This document shows, one piece after another, positions 1 through 6,094 of a stretch of DNA of 11,372 nt; within the stretch, counting starts at the first letter, position 1; each line of letters opens with the position of its first letter. Made by a program: the position numbers and the translations under genes. This DNA is from an uncultured Bacteroidales bacterium. Its GTDB lineage: Bacteria > Bacteroidota > Bacteroidia > Bacteroidales > UBA932. The notes under the pieces were generated by a model. That model searched no databases. It was not told the origin of the DNA and saw only the letters and a program-made list of their open reading frames with translations. The stretch spans positions 1-11,372 of the forward strand of contig CAMZCW010000061.1 in NCBI GenBank assembly GCA_947305045.1, in the 5' to 3' direction.

Positions 1-612
1 AAAGGAGTAGTAGAAAAAAAGATGGCCGACTGGATTGACTTTCTGAACGACGATTCAGCCTACCCCGTTGATCCGCTCCTCAAAATGGCAATGGCTCACT
101 ATCAGTTTGAAGCCATCCATCCATTCCGGGACGGCAATGGCAGGACAGGCCGAATCCTATGCATTATCTATTTGATCCAAAAGGGGCTTCTGGACCTACC
201 CATCCTATACCTGAGCGCCTATATCCTCCAGAACAAAGATGCATACTACTACGCCCTTAACAGCGTGACGGGACTCAGGGACTGGAAGGCGTGGATTCTT
301 TACATGCTCGAAGCCGTTTCACAAACATCGGAATATACTATTGACAAGATAAACCGTATCCGTTCTTTGATGGAAAAGACGGAAAGAATCATCCTGGAGA
401 ACAAACTCTCCCTGGCCAGACTCAACCTTTCCAAGCTGTTCGAACAGCCCTACATCCGTCCCAAGAATCTGCTCTCGAATACAATTAAGAGCGTAAATAC
501 GGCCAAGAAGTACCTCAGTCAGCTGGAGGGCCTGGGTCTTCTCACAAAAGAGCGAATCGGCAAGGAGTATATCTGGTTCAACACCGAACTGATGGCTATT
601 TTGTCAGATTAA
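1..612 (+). CDS. Fic/DOC family protein, C-terminal part (cut by window start)
   Basis: Fic-domain enzymes usually transfer AMP or another nucleotide group to a Ser, Thr or Tyr of a target protein. The full active-site motif HPFRDGNGRTGR is present (core codons from position 118), matching the family signature HxFx(D/E)GNGRxxR with catalytic His and phosphate-binding loop. The last ~45 residues (TAKKYL, LEGLGLL, GKEYIWFN) look like a winged-helix DNA-binding fold, common in longer Fic proteins of gut Bacteroidota. The frame is open to base 1 (reading KGVVEKK before the first ATG at 22), and homologues as I recall them continue upstream at this point. The ATG at 22 is therefore probably internal and the true start lies outside the window. 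The inhibitory helix motif cannot be judged because that part may be missing. Ends in TAA at 610-612. Target and partner are unknown. Confidence 0.9.
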   Translation, partial: KGVVEKKMADWIDFLNDDSAYPVDPLLKMAMAHYQFEAIHPFRDGNGRTGRILCIIYLIQKGLLDLPILYLSAYILQNKDAYYYALNSVTGLRDWKAWILYMLEAVSQTSEYTIDKINRIRSLMEKTERIILENKLSLARLNLSKLFEQPYIRPKNLLSNTIKSVNTAKKYLSQLEGLGLLTKERIGKEYIWFNTELMAILSD

Positions 613-670
613 TGATTAACCTGCAATCCCAACAAATACACAGCCCTCAGCTCTTCAATATTGGTTCGAT

Positions 671-725
671 AATTGTCCCATTGCCCGCACCGGAGGGGCA
701 AGAATGCGCAATTCCACTTTTTTTT
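671..725 (+). terminator. Possible intrinsic terminator after the Fic gene
   Basis: An outer stem AATTG (671-675) / CAATT (709-713) encloses an inner stem TTGCCC (681-686) / GGGCAA (696-701), followed four bases later by a run of eight T (718-725). This fits a Rho-independent terminator for the Fic gene. The stems are short and interrupted, and the T-run also lies directly before the hydrolase promoter box, so it may only be promoter-associated AT-rich sequence. Confidence 0.35.
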
Positions 726-726
726 G

Positions 727-734
727 TAAGTTTG
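727..734 (+). promoter_or_regulatory. Bacteroidota -7 promoter box for the hydrolase gene
   Basis: TAAGTTTG matches the Bacteroides consensus TAnnTTTG exactly. It ends 22 bases before the ATG at 756, the same distance seen for other genes here. No clear TTTG -33 element exists (AATG sits 20 bp upstream). The box supports the start at 756 rather than the in-frame ATG at 612. Confidence 0.55.
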
Positions 735-755
735 TATCAAACAACAGATCAAAGC

Positions 756-1592
756 ATGAAACAAAGCCTTATTGTACTCCTGATGTCCCTGCTGGCAGTT
801 CCGGCCGCCGGACTGATTGTCAAACAGGGTATCACAGAAGATACGCTATGGATTTCTAACGGGGAGCGCAAGATTTATGGCGTGCTCAGCAAACCGGCCC
901 ATACGGGCAAGAAACAGCCCGTGGCCATTATCTCCCACGGCTTCAACGGCACGCATCACTACGGCCGCACTTACTTTGAGACCCTGAATGCCCTGGGGTA
1001 TCAGGTCTATGTCTTCGACTTCCCCTGCGGGTCCGTGCACAGCCGGAGCGACAACAATACCCTGAACATGTCGGCCCTGGACGAGAAGGAAGACGTCAAG
1101 GCCATTGTCCGGTACTTCCGTGCGCAGCCGGACGTGGACCCGGACGGGATAGTCCTCATTGGCGAGAGTCAGGGCGGCTTTGTGACGGCGCTGGCCAGTG
1201 CCGAGATTCCCCAGCAGGTAAAGGCCGTGGTGCTGGTGTATCCGGCGCTCTGTATTCCGGACAACTGGAAAGAGCGCTATCCCACTGTGGCCGATATCCC
1301 GGACACCACCTACCTGTGGAACGTGCCCATGGGGCGCCGTTTCTTCCTGGAAATCAGGGACCTGGACATTTTCAAAACCATCAGGAAATACGAAGGCCCC
1401 GTCCTCATTGTCCAGGGCGACCAAGACCCGGTGGTGCGCATGGCGGACTCCCAGCGCGCCGTAAGAACCTATCAGAACGCCCGCCTGCACGTCATCCCCG
1501 GCGCCGGCCACGGCTTCAAGCCAGAGGAGCAGGACCAGAACCTCCAGCAAATCAAGGCTTTCCTGGAAACGCTCCGCACGGAAAAGCCTTAG
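756..1592 (+). CDS. Exported alpha/beta hydrolase (S33/dienelactone-hydrolase-like)
   Basis: A 278-residue serine hydrolase of the alpha/beta fold; the substrate cannot be predicted (ester or peptide bond). A hydrophobic N-terminus (about residues 3-19) looks like a Sec signal or membrane anchor, so it probably acts in the periplasm. Visible motifs: oxyanion-side HGFNG at 61-65; nucleophile elbow GESQGG with Ser138; GDQDPVV with probable catalytic Asp224; GAGHG with His252. The triad is complete and in family order. The frame opens at an ATG at 612 overlapping the Fic stop, but the start at 756 gives the signal sequence and sits 22 bases after a -7 box, so I chose it. The gene converges on the minus-strand remnant at 1589-1723. 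Its TAG stop and the remnant's TAA stop overlap within the four bases TTAG (1589-1592). Confidence 0.85.
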   Translation: MKQSLIVLLMSLLAVPAAGLIVKQGITEDTLWISNGERKIYGVLSKPAHTGKKQPVAIISHGFNGTHHYGRTYFETLNALGYQVYVFDFPCGSVHSRSDNNTLNMSALDEKEDVKAIVRYFRAQPDVDPDGIVLIGESQGGFVTALASAEIPQQVKAVVLVYPALCIPDNWKERYPTVADIPDTTYLWNVPMGRRFFLEIRDLDIFKTIRKYEGPVLIVQGDQDPVVRMADSQRAVRTYQNARLHVIPGAGHGFKPEEQDQNLQQIKAFLETLRTEKP

Positions 1593-1723
1593 CGGCAGCC
1601 GGCGGAGAGGCGTTCAATCTGGGCGAGTTCTTCCTCGGAGAAGGCTGTGTTCCGCAGGGAGAGGAGGTCATCCTCAATTTGGGCCACGGAACTGGCGCCG
1701 ATGATAACGGAAGTTACACGCGT
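1589..1723 (-). pseudogene. Aldo/keto reductase C-terminal remnant
   Basis: On the minus strand this stretch reads, without a start codon, about 44 residues beginning RVTSVIIGASSVAQIEDDL and continuing through NTAFSEEELAQIERL to a TAA at 1591-1589. This is the typical C-terminal end of aldo/keto reductases of the YghZ / L-glyceraldehyde-3-phosphate reductase type (compare VTSVLIGAS, EQLE, FSxEEL). That family is usually ~330 residues, so only about the last eighth survives. The frame closes at a TGA (1726-1724), two bases downstream of the gpsA stop codon (1730-1728). No ATG precedes the homologous part, and the preceding AKR sequence is absent from the window in any frame I checked. It is most likely debris of a deletion or replacement that placed gpsA here. 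The frame and residues are seen directly; the family match is from memory. Confidence 0.72.
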
Positions 1724-1727
1724 TCAG

Positions 1728-2774
1728 TTAAAGATTCTCATAGGTAAAGCGGCGCCATGGGAGGGCGTTGGCCTTGCCGGTTTCCAGCACGCCCATCACG
1801 TATTGCAGGAGCGGGAAGTCCGACAGGTTCACCTCTCCTTTCTTGGCCTTTTTGGCCATGGCGTGGGCCAGCCGGCGTACTACCACCACCGACTCCAGGG
1901 TAATGCCGCCCAGGATTTCCTGGGCCTCTTCGCAGGTTTTTCCCTCTCCCAGCAGGAGACCGAACTTGCGGGTGCGGGCGCCCATGGAAGTGACATAGAG
2001 ATCACCGATACCCACCAGGGCGCTGTCCAGTTCTGCGTGCTCCAATTCCAGGACGCGGAGCATCTCCTTGGCGGCCTGATAGAACACCGCTGCCTGAGAA
2101 TTGAAATGCGGCTGCTCTTCCCCTTTGTCCAGGCGATGCGCCCGGCCCAGGGCAATGGCAACCCCCAGCGCATAGGCGTTCTTGATGGCCACGGCCGCCT
2201 CAAGGCCTTCTGCGTCGTGCGTGAGGGAAATATGGTACCAGGATGCCTGCAAGGCGCTTTTCATCATTTTGAGGATGGCTTTGTCCTTGCCGCAGATGGT
2301 TACATGCGTGGGGTCATGGTTGATGATGCCGTCTGCCGTGCCGGGACCGCCCAGGGCGTAAATGTCCCGCTTGATGCCGACCTTGGCCAGCTTGGTTTCC
2401 CAATAGGAAGGATAGGAGATAAGCGATCCGTCTCTCTTCTCCATGAGTCCCTTGGCTGCGGAGAGCACAGGGATGGCGGGATCCAGGTTCATGAGGATGT
2501 CGTTCAGGAACCAGTCCACGCCAAAGGAACTGACCGCGCCAACCACAAAATCCGCCCCTTCCACGGCCTTTTGCCAATCCTTGCAGTAATAGAAGCGAAT
2601 CCCTTCCGGATAGGTAACATTGAGTTTGGGATGCTGTCCCGTTTTGCGGCAGGCCTCCACTATCTCGTCATCCACCGGCGAGCCGGCCATCCTGATTTCG
2701 TTTCCTTTCTCTGCGGCCACACAGGCCAGGGCTGTACCATACTGCCCAATCCCTATAATAGTTATAACTGCCAT
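1728..2774 (-). CDS. gpsA: NAD(P)-dependent glycerol-3-phosphate dehydrogenase
   Basis: Cytoplasmic enzyme that reduces dihydroxyacetone phosphate to sn-glycerol-3-phosphate, the backbone for phospholipids. 348 residues, close to the family's ~330-340. The Rossmann domain begins with GIGQYG (8-13), preceded by strand VITII. AAKGL carries Lys108. The C-terminal domain shows AIKNAYALG with probable catalytic Lys198 and Asn199, GDLYVTS with Asp258, and ARTRKFG with Arg267/Arg269 near the phosphate site. It is divergent from the E. coli type (GDLYVTSMGA instead of GDLxxTCTS) and has an unusual C-terminus rich in W, R, F and Y. The start ATG at 2774 has a good Shine-Dalgarno AGGAG seven bases upstream, rare in this window. 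It follows the lipoprotein gene by 17 bases and is the last gene of the four-gene unit. Assignment to the family is firm; cofactor preference is not visible. Confidence 0.87.
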   Translation of the reverse strand: MAVITIIGIGQYGTALACVAAEKGNEIRMAGSPVDDEIVEACRKTGQHPKLNVTYPEGIRFYYCKDWQKAVEGADFVVGAVSSFGVDWFLNDILMNLDPAIPVLSAAKGLMEKRDGSLISYPSYWETKLAKVGIKRDIYALGGPGTADGIINHDPTHVTICGKDKAILKMMKSALQASWYHISLTHDAEGLEAAVAIKNAYALGVAIALGRAHRLDKGEEQPHFNSQAAVFYQAAKEMLRVLELEHAELDSALVGIGDLYVTSMGARTRKFGLLLGEGKTCEEAQEILGGITLESVVVVRRLAHAMAKKAKKGEVNLSDFPLLQYVMGVLETGKANALPWRRFTYENL

Positions 2775-2781
2775 ATTCTCG

Positions 2782-2786
2782 CTCCT
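2782..2786 (-). promoter_or_regulatory. Shine-Dalgarno site of gpsA
   Basis: AGGAG on the minus strand, seven bases before the gpsA ATG, in the 17-base gap after the lipoprotein stop. It is the only clear, well-spaced Shine-Dalgarno in the window and fixes the gpsA start at 2774. Confidence 0.6.
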
Positions 2787-2791
2787 GTCTA

Positions 2792-3616
2792 TTATTCCGG
2801 CTGTTCGATAAGACTGTATTCGATGGGTTTGTCCTTATGGTAAACAAACTGATATTCGGTGTATGCGGAATTGATTTCCCCGTTTGAGTACCCGGCCAGG
2901 ATGAGTATGTATTCCTCCCCCTCCACCATGGATTTGTCCTGCTGGGAGAAAACATAGGGTTCCGTTCCCTGGGATATCATATTGGGCATGAAAGCGTAGT
3001 CCTCATACAGGTCCACGACGGAATAAAAGAAGATTTCGGGCGTAATGTACTTGCTTTCAATCTCTTCCCGGGAGTCATAATCCCAATAATAGGTAGCCGA
3101 AGGGTCCGAGGGAGTAATGTTTATGCGGTCCGGGCTGAACTGAACGTCGAACGTGAGCGGAATATTCACCACCGAGCGGGTAATGAAGCGCACCTCCTGC
3201 GGCGTGCCGATGATGCTGAAGGTTTCAGGATTCAGCTGCACCACAAAGCAGCGATGTTCCAAGCCTGAGCCAAGACCCGTCTGCTTGATCTCACGTTCTT
3301 CCTGGTAGCAGAAAACATCGGCAAAGGAGCCGGCATTCGTTTCGCCGGCTTTCCAGACATCATAGGCGTCCTTCCACCACCCCAGATTCATCTTCGCCAG
3401 TTCCATAACGGGAAGGTCGTAAATATCGGCCTTTTCGCTGAATATCCCGAAAGCATAGTATGCCTTGGGATTGGAGGGTTTGATGGTGAACCAAACCTTG
3501 CTGGCCTTCACTTTGGTTACGGCAATCTCAAAGGTGCAAGGATCCAGGTAGGTTTGTTCCTTGGTGCAAGAGAGTGCCGCGAGCACGGTTGCTATGAGGA
3601 TGATGACTTTTTTCAT
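2792..3616 (-). CDS. Unknown lipoprotein with an internally duplicated domain
   Basis: I do not recognise a named family. 274 residues, beginning with a lipoprotein signal: MKK, a hydrophobic core, then lipobox LSC with Cys17, so it is probably anchored in the outer membrane and possibly surface exposed. The rest seems to be two copies of one beta-rich unit, about residues 29-145 and 154-259. Both carry a PSxPxAxYY signature (IKPSNPKAYYAF, ITPSDPSATYYW), followed by a helical part and closing beta strands; a fibronectin-III-like or similar sandwich is possible. Copy 1 has an extra Trp/Tyr-rich stretch (LGWWKDAYDVW). Start: the ATG at 3616 gives a clean MKK signal four bases after the esterase stop. 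An in-frame ATG at 3631 would overlap the esterase gene by 11 bases and add five residues. It lies third in the OMP-esterase-lipoprotein-gpsA unit. Role unknown; binding of a ligand or partner at the cell surface is a guess. Confidence 0.8.
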   Translation of the reverse strand: MKKVIILIATVLAALSCTKEQTYLDPCTFEIAVTKVKASKVWFTIKPSNPKAYYAFGIFSEKADIYDLPVMELAKMNLGWWKDAYDVWKAGETNAGSFADVFCYQEEREIKQTGLGSGLEHRCFVVQLNPETFSIIGTPQEVRFITRSVVNIPLTFDVQFSPDRINITPSDPSATYYWDYDSREEIESKYITPEIFFYSVVDLYEDYAFMPNMISQGTEPYVFSQQDKSMVEGEEYILILAGYSNGEINSAYTEYQFVYHKDKPIEYSLIEQPE

Positions 3617-3620
3617 ACGC

Positions 3621-4832
3621 TTACAATTCACTGGCTACATTCATGATAAAACGGATGGCGCCCATGGAATGGACACCGTATTCGCCAAAATCAAAGTCAA
3701 TATTATAGCCCTTGAAGAAGGCCTCTGCCCGCTGGGCGTTCACAAAAGGTACGGTCTGGTCCTCCTTGCTGTGGAACATGTAGATGGGAGCCTCCGGCTG
3801 GAAGTCCAACACGGAGTTGTACAGGAGGGCTTTGTAAAAACGGGCCGTAATGGGATTGTATTTGTCCCGGCCGGCGTCCGTCATGAGTTCATGCAGGGCC
3901 TTGGCGCCCATCAGTCGGTTCATCTGGTTTACGGTGTACCGTTTGGAGTTGATCCATTCGTTGTAATTCTCCAACAGGCGGGGCTGGAAAAAGTCGGCAT
4001 AGTTCAGTCCCAGGTTCTGTCCAACATCCACCCCCTGCAGAATCATGGGGATGGCGCAGGGAATGCCGGTGACATCGTCCGCCATGGCTTTGTCAAAGGT
4101 GGCGGCCAGGTCATACGGACCACCGCCGCAATACACCTTCTGGATGGGGAAAGTGTCTTTGTACTCCTTCTGAATCATCCGCATGACGGCCAGCGTGGTG
4201 GAACCGCCCTGGGAGTATCCCATCAGAATGACTTTGTCGCTCTCCGGCTGACGCCCAATCTTTTTCAGGTAGGGCTTCACGGCCAGGGCCATGTCCACCA
4301 CCGAGCGGGCAGTGCTTTCCACATGCATGTACGGATGAATGCGGTTTGCCGTGACACCAAAGCCGATATAGTCTGCCACCACCACTGCGTAGCCTTTGGC
4401 GGCCACCAGGCCTTCCATGGGGAAACATTCCGACGGGCACTCATAGTTGGCGCCGATGGTGTAGTGGCTCACAATCACCAGGTTCTTGATTTTTCCGTCC
4501 CTGGGAATGAGCAGTTTTCCGGAAAGGGTGATGGGGCTTCCATCGATGTCATGACCGGTATAAGTGCCGCTCACGTGAATGACATTGTTGCTGTTGATGG
4601 CGCCCAGCAGGTCCGACACCAGACGTGCCACGCTGGTGACCGCCACCTTGGTCTGAGGGTCTTCGCTTTCCATGAACTGCACGTCCGGGTTCACGGTACC
4701 GTCCGCCAGGGCTACATCCGTAGATTTGACGGACATCACCTTGAAGGTGTCAAAGTCCACAAAGTCTATCCCCGGCTTTACGCAAGCCGCCAGCAGGCCA
4801 GCCGCCGCAAGGAGTAAAAATATCTTTTTCAT
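3621..4832 (-). CDS. Lipoprotein esterase/lipase, alpha/beta hydrolase (LIP-like)
   Basis: A 403-residue lipoprotein with a hydrolase domain. The signal MKKIFLLLAAAGLLAAC gives lipobox Cys17, so it is likely anchored in the outer membrane. Catalytic motifs: GYSQGG with nucleophile Ser207; HSKEDQTVPF with probable Asp358; GEYGVHSMG with probable His388. The size, an insertion between strand and helix regions (~230-330), and the NAQRAEAFFK / GxHS pattern resemble the secretory-lipase (LIP) and related esterase families. VSHYTIG near residue 122 probably takes the oxyanion-side position. Expected reaction: hydrolysis of an ester in the envelope or outside the cell; substrate not predictable. The start at 4832 gives the lipoprotein signal and lies four bases after the barrel gene's stop. 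Longer in-frame starts up to 4901 would run into that gene and hide the signal. Four bases separate its stop from the next gene. Confidence 0.84.
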   Translation of the reverse strand: MKKIFLLLAAAGLLAACVKPGIDFVDFDTFKVMSVKSTDVALADGTVNPDVQFMESEDPQTKVAVTSVARLVSDLLGAINSNNVIHVSGTYTGHDIDGSPITLSGKLLIPRDGKIKNLVIVSHYTIGANYECPSECFPMEGLVAAKGYAVVVADYIGFGVTANRIHPYMHVESTARSVVDMALAVKPYLKKIGRQPESDKVILMGYSQGGSTTLAVMRMIQKEYKDTFPIQKVYCGGGPYDLAATFDKAMADDVTGIPCAIPMILQGVDVGQNLGLNYADFFQPRLLENYNEWINSKRYTVNQMNRLMGAKALHELMTDAGRDKYNPITARFYKALLYNSVLDFQPEAPIYMFHSKEDQTVPFVNAQRAEAFFKGYNIDFDFGEYGVHSMGAIRFIMNVASEL

Positions 4833-4836
4833 AAGC

Positions 4837-5487
4837 TTACCAGGCATAATTGAGACTGAAAGAAACCAGGCGGGAGCCCAGCATGTAGATTTTGTTGCCA
4901 CCGCTGAGCGCAGCCATCAGGCCCAGGTCCACGCTGCCGGACCAGTGTCCCCAGCCAAGCTGGATGCCCACCAGATTGAGATTGAGCGCAGGAGAAAACG
5001 CGCTGCCGCCGGCATTGTCCAGCGCCACGAGCACACCTGCGCCGGCACCGGAATACAGGGTAACGATACCCGTGTGCCGGTACTCCAGGCGTACGGTGGG
5101 CATGATTACCAGGTTGTAATTCCGCACCTTTTTGCCCGTTCCGACAAGCTTGTGATTGCGGTCAAAAGAGCCCTCCTCCCAGAAAATGCCTTCTGCATCC
5201 AGCTGTCCCCCTACCCGGACCAGTTTGGAGATACGGTAGCCGTACTCTGCAAACAAATGGCCCGTGCAAAAACTATTGAACTGCTCACGGATGGAGAAGT
5301 CCTCAGGAAGCGCCTGCGGGTTGGGATACAAATGCGGCTTGGTATTGCCGAAGGTGAGGGTCTCAAACAGGGCATCTCCCCAGCCGATACGCACCTGGTG
5401 GCGCATACTGAAATCTGTGGCAGGTTGTGCACCGGCTACTACCCACGCAGCCGTCAAGAGGCACACTACTAACAATATACGTTTCAT
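4837..5487 (-). CDS. Outer-membrane beta-barrel protein, unknown role
   Basis: A 216-residue protein with a Sec signal (MKRILLVVCL followed by hydrophobic residues; likely cleavage AGA/Q after residue 20, with Gln at the mature end as is usual in Bacteroidota). The mature part alternates polar and hydrophobic residues with many Gly and aromatics (HQVRIGWGDALFETL, LVSFSLNYAW) and ends in an aromatic residue, as expected for a barrel inserted by BAM. About 195 mature residues would suit 8-10 strands. Two adjacent ATGs exist (5490 and 5487). I prefer 5487 because it lies 22 bases from the -7 box, the spacing of other promoters here. It is the first gene of the four-gene minus-strand unit, four bases before the esterase. 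Function unknown; it may be a channel or an assembly partner for the lipoproteins downstream. Confidence 0.78.
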   Translation of the reverse strand: MKRILLVVCLLTAAWVVAGAQPATDFSMRHQVRIGWGDALFETLTFGNTKPHLYPNPQALPEDFSIREQFNSFCTGHLFAEYGYRISKLVRVGGQLDAEGIFWEEGSFDRNHKLVGTGKKVRNYNLVIMPTVRLEYRHTGIVTLYSGAGAGVLVALDNAGGSAFSPALNLNLVGIQLGWGHWSGSVDLGLMAALSGGNKIYMLGSRLVSFSLNYAW

Positions 5488-5492
5488 CATAC

Positions 5493-5502
5493 AAACCGGT
5501 TT
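5493..5502. promoter_or_regulatory. Perfect 10-base palindrome AAACCGGTTT
   Basis: AAACCGGTTT lies between the -7 box of the minus-strand unit and its start codon, where a repressor would block transcription. It is too short to be strong evidence and no regulator gene is adjacent. It would lie in the leader of the transcript or just at the start point. Confidence 0.25.
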
Positions 5503-5508
5503 ACCCTA

Positions 5509-5540
5509 CAAAAATAATGGTTTCTGCCCACTTTATCAAA
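5509..5540 (-). promoter_or_regulatory. Promoter of the OMP-esterase-lipoprotein-gpsA unit
   Basis: On the minus strand, TTTG (5540-5537) is followed after exactly 20 bases by TATTTTTG (5516-5509), matching the Bacteroides -33 TTTG and -7 TAnnTTTG elements with ideal spacing. The box ends 22 bases before the ATG at 5487. This is the best-formed promoter in the window. Confidence 0.7.
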
Positions 5541-5548
5541 AGATTTTG

Positions 5549-5556
5549 TACCTTTG
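5549..5556 (+). promoter_or_regulatory. -7 promoter box abutting the start of the small barrel gene
   Basis: TACCTTTG matches TAnnTTTG exactly. Only five bases separate it from the ATG at 5562, so transcription should begin at or next to the start codon. No good TTTG lies at the -33 distance. Function as a promoter is inferred from the consensus. Confidence 0.5.
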
Positions 5557-5561
5557 TGACC

Positions 5562-6083
5562 ATGAAGAGAGATAAATGGTTCATTATCGCAGCGCTGCTG
5601 CTCCTGGCCATCCCGGCCCAGGCGCAGTGGTTCATTGGCGGCAGGGTCAGCCTCAACGCCAATTTCAAGGACAAATCCGGTGGATTTATTCTGCGCCCGG
5701 ACGTGGGTTATACCTTTAAGAATGATATCGCCGTGGGCGTCAATGGCATCATCGATTACTACGGCTACACCCCGCAGGAGGGAGCAAGCCGCACCTCCAA
5801 CATCAGCTATGGCCTGGCACCCTATATCCAGTATTATTTTGTCCGCCTGGGGAAGGTATCGTTCTATCTGGACGGCGGTCTGGAGATAACCCGCTACACG
5901 GCTCCGGACATGGCTTACTGGCGCTTTATTCCTTATTTGAGTCCGGGCATGGAGATTGTTCTCACAGAGCACTGGTCTTTTCTGGGCACCATAGGACGTT
6001 TGGATTATGACAGTTTCACCAAGAGCCTCGGGTTCGCCCTTGACGGCTCAGCCTTTTCCGCCGGCCTATACTACAACTTTTAA
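5562..6083 (+). CDS. Small outer-membrane beta-barrel protein
   Basis: A 173-residue protein of the outer-membrane barrel (porin-like / OmpA-barrel-like) superfamily. The Sec signal MKRDKWFIIAALLLLAIPAQA is cleaved before Gln22 (motif AQA/Q). The ~152-residue mature part is made of amphipathic strands rich in Gly, Tyr and Phe (WFIGGRVSLNANF, RPDVGYTF, AVGVNGIIDYYGY, YGLAPYIQYYF, FYLDGGLEITRY) and ends SAGLYYNF. A terminal Phe is the usual BAM signal. The size suits an eight-stranded barrel. The frame is open upstream, but the ATG at 5562 is the only one giving a signal peptide, and no other Met follows in the N-terminal part. It is divergent from the four-gene unit headed by another barrel gene, with which it shares a ~74-base promoter region, and converges on the MATE gene with 11 bases between stops. 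Role unknown. Confidence 0.82.
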   Translation: MKRDKWFIIAALLLLAIPAQAQWFIGGRVSLNANFKDKSGGFILRPDVGYTFKNDIAVGVNGIIDYYGYTPQEGASRTSNISYGLAPYIQYYFVRLGKVSFYLDGGLEITRYTAPDMAYWRFIPYLSPGMEIVLTEHWSFLGTIGRLDYDSFTKSLGFALDGSAFSAGLYYNF

Positions 6084-6094
6084 GCCGTCCCCAA

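Noticed and set aside
612..755. Upstream extension of the hydrolase to the ATG overlapping the Fic stop
   Set aside because: The added 48 residues would bury the signal sequence, and a consensus -7 box and possible terminator lie within this stretch.
846..1550. A 234-codon minus-strand frame opposite the first hydrolase
   Set aside because: It shadows a gene with a clear Ser-Asp-His triad and signal sequence.
1647..2843. A 398-codon plus-strand frame opposite gpsA
   Set aside because: It crosses the remnant, gpsA and the start of the next gap, and shows no protein-family signature.
3561..4817. A 418-codon plus-strand frame opposite the esterase gene
   Set aside because: The minus strand shows a full lipobox and catalytic triad; the plus frame is a compositional shadow that also runs across a gene junction.
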